Assembly: GCA_945859605.1 (NCBI GenBank)
Contig: OX243811.1
Location: forward strand, 32,749,719-32,813,718
Length of the DNA: 64,000 nt
Direction: 5' to 3'
DNA from: Lumbricus rubellus
Lineage: Eukaryota; Annelida; Clitellata; Crassiclitellata; Lumbricidae
The position numbers were made by a program, and so were the translations under genes. Positions 27,701-37,500 of this stretch are shown piece by piece; position 1 is the first letter of the stretch, and every line of letters begins with the position of its first letter. Below the pieces are notes generated by a model, which was not told where the DNA came from, did not search any database, and worked only from the letters and a program-made list of their open reading frames with translations.

Positions 27701-30700
27701 AGGAGAGAATTTAAAATGTTAAAATGCAAACTATTCTTTTCTCACCTTCCTTCCGTCGCTTGCGTGACAGTTGACATTTAGAGGCGTAAGTAGACTCATC
27801 ATTTTCTCATCATTGCCGCTTCGTGCACTCTCCAAAATATCCTCCTTCTTGTATTCACCTGAAATTCACATGATTCAACACAGTTTAAGTCTTACAAGTT
27901 AGCAAAGAAGCAAGACGATAAATGCGTAAGTAGGTTTTTAAGCGCGTTAGATAAAATGCTAACGTATCAAAGAGTATAAAAAAACTGATGTGCCATAATC
28001 TGAATGGAGAGACCTTGTGAAGATGTTGGTTAAAGAAGTAAGGAAAACATCAATTTGCGGGGACAGATGGAAATTTTACATAGCAAACTTTAATCAAAAG
28101 TTCGGTTTTGCAAGAACCTTCAATTTCCTTACAAAAGAAATTTTTATCAAACAGATGTCTTTAATATGAATTATAATAGAAACAGTTTTAGACCATAAGC
28201 AGTGATAAATTATTTACTGATAAGCAGTGGCATAGCCAGACTGACTTAACTTCAAGAGGAGGCAACTATCAGAGACATCCATGATTGAAGTGTGACAGAC
28301 TATTGGCAATCCTTAAATACTGGTCATGAGTCAAGTTTAAATAAAAAAAGCAAGAGGACGCAACCACCTCCTCTTGCCTCCATGTAGTTATGCCTATATT
28401 GGCAACGTAATGAGGTACAGAAATATTTTGTTAGTGGATACGTTAGTCCAGTGTTACCCATTCACGGATGCATGAAATTTTGCTGAGCTCTACGTATAAG
28501 TCACACTCAGATGCCAACATAATATTTTCGCAACTGTCCAAAACTTTACAAATTATTCTCGAGCATGTATGGCAGACGACTGACAGTGTCCAACGCAGCC
28601 TTGCACCTTAAAGTCATCACAACTGACAATGCAAATGCAGTATCTGCTTCAAGAACTAACCTATATTTATTTATATGACCCTAGCATTTAAATGGATTAT
28701 GGATGAGTACCTGTCAAGACAGCCTTTGCGAGAGGATCAGCAAGGTCAAGTGCAGTTTTGCCATCAGTGTTCCGTACATTTGGATCAGCTCCACACTGCA
28801 GCAACACTGGCAACCAACACAGAAATTATGAGAACAACATATCATAATAATATTGTAGCGCATCTACAGTTCTACAATTGAGAATGAACTGCCTCTTTCA
28901 ACAGATCATTAATCTCTCAAGAACATTTAAATTGTCCATTTGCAGTCACATAAAAATTATGCTAAACAAATAATGACGAAAACTGGTTCCTGACAAATGC
29001 ACCCTGACAGAAATGCCAAAGTTTTCACTTATGGAAATTCTAGTTCAGTGAAGAAGTAAATAATAATAATTAACTAATGCTATTCAATTAACCTGACAAT
29101 TCTGCAACAGCTTAACCCTTTAATGCCGGAGGGTATAGGATTTCCCATACATTTTACTACACTCTCGGCATTAAAGAGTTAAATATATGTTGTACCACCA
29201 TAGAAAACGGAAGGTGGTTAACGAGTGAAGCATTCAGAAGCTTGTCTACACTGAGACCTAACGTATATTGGTGCCAAAGAGCGCCAGGGCTGATTTCGAA
29301 GAGGCATTTCAAAGTGCTGATTCACATCTATCCAAATGTGTAAATTATTGGCCGATGTTAAAAAACATTGTCCTAGGTATAAAGCCCAAGAGAATGATCT
29401 ATTCACTGTCAGCCAAAAAATCAGTATCTCCATTCATTCAAGAAAATGCTACTCAAAGCAGTAGCTGTCCTTGCTCCAGATTTTGCTAGGTTTCCAAGAA
29501 CCCTTCGAACACTGCACACCTGCATTAGTGCCCACCGCTAACAACAATCCCCTATGACCATACACGTATCAATGTCAACTTCCATACCAATGCAAACATC
29601 GATTTTTCCTTTGATGGCTGCCTCGTGTAGCGGTGTGTAGTTCCAGTTGTCGCGGGCATTTGCATCAGCACCAAGCTGTAGCAGAAGTTGAACGACTTCA
29701 GCATGGCCAAAGCTGCATGCGTTGTGCAGTGGAATTAGCCCGCCATCGTCCCGTGCCCCCACATTCGCCCCACAGTGGAGAAGTAATTCCACAACATCTT
29801 TCCGGCCGAATCCTATTACAGAACACAGAGTTTTAAATTCCTGATATCCAATTGCTATACATATGTCGCCAAATGCTATACATATGCCTCACAAGAATTG
29901 TGGGGATGTGTCTCTCATAAATATTGCAAAGCATTGAAACTGGTACTATGACACTTAACTAGAGGTCGTAATCTCCCCTCCAGATGCTCTAACCTTAGAG
30001 CAGCAATGCCAACATGCAGACTGTCGTCTTTTCAGCAGTGCAGAAAAACCAAGGACATGTCTTACATCACATGCTCCCACCAAATAACAAAAACGGACAA
30101 CTGGACACCCTCGTGCTCATGATCGAGAGATACCTTCGGCTGACTGGGTCACCAGAAAAACCTTTAGAATGAAGATTTATACAAATCAAATAGCTAGCAA
30201 TTCGGATCACACAATTTCTAGCTGCCTAAATAAGACAAACTCAAAAATAAAAACAGATCTATCTTAACTTCTTGGACAATTTTACATTTCTGTGCCTTTC
30301 TGACACAATAATCGGTATATTTTAAAAACCTCTGTGTAAGCGAAAATGTGGTCTGCAATTGATCGATTTATAAAGTCCATTCTATTATTATTATTTATTA
30401 TTATTATTTTATTTAAAGTAAATTAGGATGTTTGGATGCCCATAACCACTCTAGCTGACAAATCCGCACACAAACACGTATACATAACAGCATTAATAAG
30501 ACACATTATTCACATATAAATGTGTATAAGCCCAATAAATACGACTCAACTAGACCTTAAAATAAATATTTCGTTGCCCTACAAACATATTGTGCTCCAC
30601 AAACCCGCCGCAAAGTGAAGAGGCGAAGACTTTCTCCCGGCCGTGTCTTTAGCGTTTACGTTGTTTGAGTTTACGATTTTCTTAACTTTTGATATATCCC

Positions 30701-30800
30701 CATTTCGACAAGCTTCAAAAAGTTCTCTATTTGGATCGTTAATCGATAAATTACTGTCCTCGCTCATATTAGAGCCCAGATTCCGACGGCCAGTCGCCAT
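12800..30800 (-). CDS. TNKS: tankyrase, poly-ADP-ribosyltransferase, complete
   Basis: Twenty-seven coding exons in transcript order: 30605-30800, 29588-29812, 28711-28806, 27746-27858, 27467-27561, 26397-26463, 25612-25798, 25178-25299, 24654-24745, 24307-24385, 23699-23870, 23219-23298, 22388-22539, 21812-21878, 21475-21573, 20822-20915, 20271-20396, 19749-19858, 19266-19388, 18467-18532, 18061-18221, 17421-17743, 16575-16735, 15923-16106, 14203-14311, 13616-13772, 12800-12874. They give 1176 residues (human TNKS2 1166). Ankyrin clusters fill residues about 20-810 (for example [40 protein letters not shown]), SAM about 885-948 ([19 protein letters not shown]), and PARP about 955-1170. Catalytic His1037 (LLFHGS), the Tyr in [11 protein letters not shown] (1066) and Glu1151 (YRGEQ) are present, as are zinc ligands Cys1087, His1090, Cys1095, Cys1098. 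Known tankyrases PARylate axin, TRF1, NuMA and others, acting in Wnt signalling and mitosis. Oddities: a five-fold splice-donor array and one GC-AG intron. Confidence 0.98.
13350..13571 (+). mobile_element. tRNA-derived SINE
   Basis: A pol III promoter is recognisable: A box TGGTGTAGTGG at 13357-13367 and B box GGTTCAAATCC at 13400-13410. About 160 bp of body follow, ending in GAGTAGCGAGAGC-TTGAAGGGGCGCTATAAC and a CA/AC-rich tail. The tail motif recurs at 6847, 16868 and 55783. It is inserted antisense in the last intron of tankyrase (12875-13615). The tRNA-like head is too degenerate to be a working tRNA gene. Confidence 0.8.
14108..14212 (-). repeat. 21-bp tandem repeat x5 duplicating a tankyrase 5' splice site
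   Basis: The plus-strand unit TGTAAACAGACCTGTGACATG is repeated five times without visible change. On the transcribed minus strand each unit carries the exon-intron junction CACAG|GTCTGT. Possible exon ends are 14203, 14182, 14161, 14140 and 14119. Because the unit is 21 nt and stop-free, each further donor would add seven residues (RSVYTCH) in frame after zinc ligand Cys1098. Only the donor at 14203 is needed to match the family sequence. Confidence 0.9.
15083..15811. mobile_element. Foldback/MULE-like element with tandem-repeat arms
   Basis: The left arm (15083-15250) is a series of about seven units of 15-16 bp, consensus ATTGCTCATAGGCTC. The right arm (about 15640-15811) is the inverted counterpart with about ten units (CCTATGAGCAATGAG). 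Both ends converge on GGACCATTGCTCATAGG. The 9-bp direct repeat CAATTGAGG flanks it (15074-15082 and 15812-15820), matching a MULE/Foldback target-site duplication. The spacer holds a 65-bp direct repeat (about 15320 and 15463, containing TACTTGTTAAAAAGTGTAAC). It lies in the intron between tankyrase PARP exons 14203-14311 and 15923-16106. Confidence 0.75.
16868..16921 (-). repeat. SINE 3' tail fragment
   Basis: Contains ATATATAGCGCTTCTTCAAG then GGGGGACTACTCAGAAGCGC, the reverse complement of the SINE tail consensus seen at 6847 and 13350. It lies in a tankyrase intron between exons 16575-16735 and 17421-17743, with ATTC repeats at its 5' side. Confidence 0.5.
18222..18466 (-). other. GC-AG intron in tankyrase
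   Basis: Exon 18467-18532 ends with codons for DLAT and exon 18061-18221 resumes with ADDM, matching DLVS-ADDV in vertebrate tankyrases. The acceptor TTTTAG is forced, because TAG is in frame immediately upstream. The only donor giving the required phase 0 and correct length is G|GCAAGT, a classic strong GC donor. A GT donor further on (before GTTAAC) would insert eleven non-conserved residues. Confidence 0.8.
25833..25903. mobile_element. piggyBac-like mini-MITE, copy 1
   Basis: A 71-bp palindromic element in a tankyrase intron. It starts TTAACCCTTTAATGC and ends GCATTAAAGGGTTAA, so both ends carry TTAA, the piggyBac target site, followed by CCC. Three close copies lie within 3.3 kb. Confidence 0.65.
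26094..26170. repeat. 27-bp tandem repeat, three copies
   Basis: GTAAGTGGTAGG followed by TTAGAATCAAATCAT is repeated three times head to tail in a tankyrase intron (25799-26396). No coding or splice role is apparent. Confidence 0.8.
26628..26698. mobile_element. piggyBac-like mini-MITE, copy 2
   Basis: 71 bp, TTAACCCTTTAATGCCGG to GGCATTAAAGGGTTAA, differing from copy 1 at a few positions. Intronic in tankyrase. Confidence 0.65.
27372..27430. mobile_element. piggyBac-like mini-MITE, copy 3 (internal deletion)
   Basis: 59 bp with the same ends as copies 1 and 2, lacking about 12 bp of the centre (the AGGATTTCCC portion). It ends 36 bp before tankyrase exon 27467-27561 on the plus coordinate, just downstream of that exon's donor. 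Confidence 0.65.
28225..28402. mobile_element. possible degenerate hAT-like MITE
   Basis: The left side reads CAGTGGCATAGCCAGACTG and the right side, complemented, reads CCAATATAGGCATAACTA. Internal GAGGAGGCAAC and complementary CACCTCCTCTTGCCTCC extend the inverted similarity. The outer ends are degraded and I find no clear target duplication. Intronic in tankyrase. Confidence 0.35.
29112..29182. mobile_element. piggyBac-like mini-MITE, copy 4
   Basis: 71 bp, TTAACCCTTTAATGCCGG to CGGCATTAAAGAGTTAA, one mismatch in the right terminus. Intronic in tankyrase between exons 28711-28806 and 29588-29812. Confidence 0.6.
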
Positions 30801-31532
30801 TTTGAAGTTTACTCACACATTCTACTACCAAATTACAAAAAACACTGGATGGGATAAGAATAATGTTCTAGCACAGTGTATCTATACTGTGGTGGTACGC
30901 AATGGCGAGAAACACTAGCTGCGAGGCTGCGAACGAGCCTGCGACATGCATCAAGAACGTGAATGTATCAGCTCAGCTAAATATAATTTTTAGAGCATTT
31001 ATGTTTCGAACAACTTTCATTCCAACACTAAATTATTAAATATGGGTTGTGCTGTTAAATGTCACTCTACCGGTATGATAAATTGATAATTATTATTATT
31101 TGTAATAATTATTAAGTGACCCTGTTAGCGAAACCGTCGTTGAGCGGGACATTACGTGTTTTTGTTTTGTTTTGTCTTGTCACTGGCTTATGTGGTGAGC
31201 AGACTATTAAAGCACTAAATCATTTCGATTTGATTTGATGAGCACTGCAAAGCATATTATTTTCATAACCTTCGCCGAATCTACGTTCTACTTCAAACCG
31301 CAGTAATCTGCAGTTCATGATAAATCCTGAATAAAACCTAGAACTGTTAAGAGAACATAAAACGTACGACATCTAATGCAATTTCCTTGCTTATCAAACA
31401 TTTTACTGAGCAAGAAAGTAGCTTCGCGGAAAAACTACCGTAAGAGTCTTATTAGATTTGAGGTCGTTGGTTCCGGTTTGGTTTCTGTGTTGCGTTTTGA
31501 AAATCCAAACTTAACTTGGGTGTAAAAAAAAC
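30801..31532. promoter_or_regulatory. putative bidirectional promoter of TNKS and HAUS8
   Basis: 732 bp separate the divergent start codons of tankyrase (minus) and the HAUS8-like gene (plus). No coding sequence or clear transposon is seen. I cannot identify a TATA box or initiator with confidence. Shared promoter function is inferred from geometry only. Confidence 0.45.
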
Positions 31533-34500
31533 ATGGCAACGAGTAAAAGAGCGCTCTACAAACCTGCAGCGCAAGACACTAATGCTCCAAAAGAGAGAAG
31601 GTGCTTTGACATAGTCGGTTTTTATCGACAGTCGTTAATTACATAAGATGCATGTTCTTTTCACAGGATAGACTGACATGCTGAAGCTTGTCCGAAATAA
31701 CTGTAAGCGCGCAGGCTACAATTTTATTCTCGCTTATACAGTTTTGGGCGAAACTGCACAATCGGGGACCGGGTAATCCCGAAGACTGGCTGCCCGTACT
31801 CCAAACAATATGGCTGCCAACGAATGCAATAAAATTAGAGCGCGACCTATCGACGACATTCAGCTGCGATTCAGCTTCAATTTCAGCAGAATGACTGCAC
31901 TAACCCTAAAACTAACCCTAACCGACCCTCACGACGCCTAACCTGAGCCCTAACCGACCCTGACGCATGTTGCGATGTCGTCGATAGGTGGTTTTTAATA
32001 GATTGGTTAAGTCATGTTCAATTTATGTCTGTTGTGACATTGTCAGAGCTCATCTCTGAACAGTCATTCATGTGGTGAACATTCATAATTTTCAAAATAA
32101 TTGTGTGTTGTAACAGGAAGGCTTTGGCACAAGGTCGTCTTACGACTAATCCACTGACAGCGTATAATACTTTGCCGCAGAAAGATGAAGGTCACTCGAA
32201 GGATGTTGGCATTACCGGTACAAATCAAGCAGCACGTCAGTTGACAATTTGATTTTTTGTGGCTTTAAAATTTAATGAAAATAGTCAGAGTTCAAATTTC
32301 AGTTATGTGCTTTGTAGATCAGGACTATTATAAAATCACAAGATATCGTTAACAACAGTTTTAAATCGTCTAGTATGAATTGTCATAAATTTGGAGGATC
32401 AACATTTCAAATCCTCACCAGGACAGAGGAAAGAATTTGTTTAAGAATTTTGGATCCACTTGTGCTATCTAGTCAACCTGGCTGTAATGAGTACCCAGTA
32501 CACTGTGCACACTGTCAAAATGGGAAAATGAAGAACTTGTGAGAGAGAAGACTGCCCTAATGTTCTTAGGCTAAGAGAAGTGAATTCACTAACTACTTCA
32601 CACCCAGGATTTCTAGCTTAAAGGAGGGCTTTCGTCTTTGCGGTACTGCGATTGTCATATTTCAATAGCTTTGCACATTTGGTTGCAATGCTCAAATCTG
32701 AGAAACCAAACAAAAATCACTGAAAACTGTAGAATTGTCTAGAAAGTCAACAAATGCTACAAATGAACTTGTCCAACACATTTTGATTTAAAACTGTAAT
32801 TATGCAAAGTAACAGTGTGATGAATGATCAATAGAAAGTGTAGGATCGTTCATTGATAAATGAAGGGAACGATTATTGCAAGCGAATTGCTCTGCTTCCA
32901 TATTCTCTGAACCTGGCCACTGGCCACCTCTATGCTAACCCCGTCCAAATATTGCTTGGATGTGATAAGTTTAAGTTTTTTTTAAAGTAGATACATATAA
33001 AGATGTTGTATAGTTACCTTGAAGTGCATCTTTGATTTTCATTGACAGGAATTAAGTTGTCTGGGTTAAAGCAGGGCCAAGCTAAAACCTCTGGTGCCTT
33101 GGAATTTTCAGACATGCATGCAGAGAACGCAACCACTCCCAGAAAGTAGGTTTTCTGTTGCACTGTCGTCTCTAGGATTTGTATTCATCAACACATGCTC
33201 TGTTTTTTGTGCAATTTGTTTCATTTCCTGCTTATTAGTAATCGTAAATTAGATTTATATTAGCTGTTTAAGAATTCAGGAGGCTTAGCATTTCTATATA
33301 AGCAGTTAAGATTTGCATGATGTGTCATTGTGTGGATACCAAAACTGCAATTGACTGTGTAAAGGACCTGAGAAGTAGTTTACTTCTTACAATATACTCT
33401 GTACACTGTGTACAATGTACACTTTTTTAAAACTTAGTGCAGATATTTTCAACAACTTAGTTTGTTGTGTTTGTTCACTTGGGAGGTTTGTTTAGTTGAG
33501 GCTTGTTTTATAGAATGGTGCCTCAGGTCTTGACGAACGATTCACCGAAGCTTGCAAGACCAACGATGTCGCTGGATCTATCGGATACAGAAGACGAGCG
33601 GGGAGAGGTGAGTTGTGAGACGATGGAAATCACCGATCGATAAACGTTATGGATAATTGTTTAATTTTTTGAAGAAGTGTTAGTATAAACTGTTAAATGT
33701 ATGATTGCGTTGCTTTTTGTATTTTGACTGTTTATTGTATTTCCATGAATAGTTAGTGTGCAGACGTCTAATTGATCCCGTGCTGAACCTGTGACACAGG
33801 TTAGAGCCTGCTGAAGGGATTTGCCTGATAATTCTAGACATGATATGCACCACTACCATAAATACAAATTTTCGTTTAACCTGATTACTTTCGTGGATTC
33901 ATAATTTAAAGAGCTTTAGAATATGACCATCTTAGCACAACATTGTTATAAGAGGTGCACGTATACGTTCTTTGGATTCAGAATTTTAACATTAGAATGA
34001 TGCTCAAATGCTTTGATGATTTTCTTTTGTCTAAAATGTTCATTGATTTTTTTTAAGCGGAGAGCGCCGGAGGTCATTTTCGTTGATGCGAGTCGCCAGA
34101 TTAAGAGCCTTGACGATTCTGAAGTGGACATAATGATGCATTTTGCCCAGTCGCCTGCGAAAGTTGTTTGTCACACTCCAAGCAAGGTGCACAGTGATCT
34201 AAGGTACACGTATTTAACGTTTATCTGTTGACTTCTCATCTTATCTGAATACTTCTTCTAGCTTAGTTACAAGAGCGCAGAAGCATGCGGTGTCCTGTTG
34301 CTCAATTGTCGCTTTAGTGAGCTGCTCTGAGGTTGTGCAAAGATGTATTCCATGTTATGAGACTGAATTAAAATATAAAATATATCCAAAGATATGTACT
34401 GTACTTTTAATCACATATTCCCTTAATTAGAAATATGTAGAGTGTAGGTATGTATCCTGTCTCTAACAGACTTCAATATGCTTACACTACGTTATCGAGT

Positions 34501-37500
34501 AGTAAAGACTGTATTTACATGTGCTGGTGTTTTTAAAAATTAACTTTTAGAAGATGCATTTTTCAGAAGTGACTTTTTGTACTAAATTCATTTAAAATCA
34601 TGGGATATATTTGCTGGATCATATGAAATTGACAGAAGCTGAAACATAGAAATTTTGCTGCCTCTCTCAGGATAAACTTGTTCAATATAAATTTATGCTT
34701 TTACATAGAAACACTGGAAATGTGGAGCAGGCAGCCAGAGTATCTGCGGACAAAGTACCATCAGTCTGCATACTTGACAGTGGAGACAGTAACTCGATGG
34801 AAGGGGGGAGACAGCAGACGGCATTGCATAAAGTACCAACAGTTGTTCGAGAAGGTGGAATCGTCGGTATGTAACGGTATTTGGTGCTGTTTCTGTGCTG
34901 CTATCATTAATAATAATCATGATGACAATTTATATGGTGCTGAAATGTGGCCATACAGCTGCAGGGGCACCTCACAAATGGCTATCGATGCATTGCAATT
35001 ACTGGTGTTATTGTATTATATTGTATTGTATTTAATCATTTATAAAGTGCCTATAGTATGGTGAACCGTTCAGAGGCATTTCCAGTGCGCAGGGTCCCAC
35101 GAAAAGAAGCAGGTTTTGAGAAGAGGCAAAGCAGAAGACAGACTGCCGGACAGAAGCGTTATTGCGGCATATCGACGCTGCTATTCATAGTTTCTATATG
35201 AGTGTGTGTCTGATGTTATTTTTATTACTAATAATGTCGTAAATTGTGAGTCTATTTAATGTTGTGAAAATATGTGCACTGTGGTTTTAATAATTACTAT
35301 GCGATATTTTAAAGCTCTGTCTTGTTCTTACATGTTCAGTTTCTGGATAAATTCCAGGTAAACGAGTTGAGCTGAAATCCCTAGCGTCTAACGACGACAG
35401 CAGTGCCCAGCAGATGAGAGCGACATCCCACTTCCAGGCTCTGATGGCAAGGTCAGACCGACAGAACATTGCGTCCCACGCAGACATTGACAGCTCAGAC
35501 CAGGGCAGTAGCGAGTTCAGTGAAAATGACCCTACGCACGATGCTGAGAATCTCGAAGGCGTAAACAATTACCTCGGCGCAGCCAAAGCTACGTAAGTCT
35601 TTTACACAATATATGAACTTTGTGTCAAAGCACAGATTTGTTTTCCGTATCATAAATCTGAGATTTGGGGGAGGGGGGTTTGTGTCCCATCCTGATGCAT
35701 CATGTGAATAGAAGCGTTCATTGTCTGGTCGTGTAATCTCGAGTGTATTCTGGTAAGTGGAAGTCTTTCAGAGGTGGATCCTTTAACCACAACATTGTAG
35801 ATAAATGCAGGAATTGTTACAATATAAAGTTTATAGTTAAGGGTAAAGTTACATGAATAAATTTAATTATACTACTTGTAGAATCAGTATATATTTCTGA
35901 CCATCCTATCATAATCGACTGCTTTTATTTTGCGTGTGTTGTAACAAATTGCGTTTTGTCATTCCATATATATAGATCCATGAACATGGCAAAATATATG
36001 ACAATAAATTGCCGATAGATGTCTCTGTGGTAAAATTTAAGCTTTGAAGTTCCGTCTTGTCTAGTAGAGCTGTATGAACATAGGATTCATGAAATGAATA
36101 AAATTAGTTGCTTAAAATATATATTCAAGAACTTATGGAATTTGAAAGAAGATCTTGCAAACTCCATCTGTGGTATTTAACTTTGGTAGATCACTGACTG
36201 CGATGGATGACGAAGCAAATCGAGCAACGACGAAGAAAAAAGGTTTGATCGATGTATAAATATTTCTGTTTAGTGCTAATTTTTCTTATTTGATTCTGAC
36301 TGATGTGAACTGTTAACGACTCGTTATGATGCAGATTATATTAACAGAAGTCACTTTGCTTATTACCACCTTAAATAGCGATTTCATTTTAAAATATTCT
36401 TGTATAGGTAGTTATGTGTTTAGTGGATAGGTGCTATGTTAAGTGTCTGGATACATGCATGCATGATGAGAAAAGAGAAGTTTAAGCTGCTGCAGTGCTG
36501 CATATTGTACGGTTATGTGTGTTCTGTTTCTTAGCACCACGAATTGTAGCCTCTCGTTATCTTCAATCAGCCAACCCAAGGCGTCCTCTTAAAGCCACCG
36601 ACAAGGTCAGTTCTAGTCTTTAATGCTGCTTTTTAATAGTTGTTTAAAACATGTTTTTCGTTTTTTATTCACTCCCAAAAAAGTGGGTTTTTTTCTTTTT
36701 TTTATTCGCTCTCGTTTTTTTTTTCCCATCGTTGAATTTTTTAAAAAATTTCGAATAAAACGACGTTTTTTCCCTTTTCCATTTTTTTTACATCTATGCT
36801 GCTTTTTATGAGAAAAACCCCATATACCAGTGGTGAGTCACCAAGCAGGGCTAACATTTTTGCAAAATAATTCAGAGCAGAAGTAGCAATTCTTCACTTC
36901 TTCATTCTGATTGTTGATTGATGCAGATGACGTAAGTTAATTGCAAATATATTGCACATTTTTATCGTTTGAGCCTTCAGATTTTTTGTGGTTCTGGAAC
37001 TACAAGATTTTTGGCTGAGGTGCAAATAATTATGGGAACAGTAATCCAGTAGCCAGAGAAATTTGCATAATAGAGTAGGGAATGCAAGGCTTGATGATAA
37101 GTTGTTAGGTTCACAAAGGCAAATGCTGCAAATTGAGCTCTGTACTCAGATGGGAGTAAGGTAGACGTTGATGAATGTGGAATTAATTATTTCCTGTTGC
37201 AACTGAAACATTTCTGTTTGATCCATTCTTACAATTTATATACAATTTATATATAAATATAATTATATATATATCTGAGAATTCACATGAATGAGCATTG
37301 AATTTCAATAGTGTTTTTTAGACTTTGCTTGGAAGCACAAACATTGGGAGCGCTCTGTTTAAGACAACCGTCCAGCAGAAGCCTCACGCCAGTTCATCGC
37401 TCAACAGAACGAAACGTACAAATGGTACAATGAAGAAGCACAGCTCTGCTCTCCAACTGAATGCTGGTGGCACTCCGAACGTCCAGGGCAGCAGCAGCAG

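Noticed and set aside
35020..35100. SINE tail-like sequence in HAUS8 intron 6
   Set aside because: TTTATAAAGTGCCTATAGTA is only loosely similar to the SINE tail and boundaries cannot be set.
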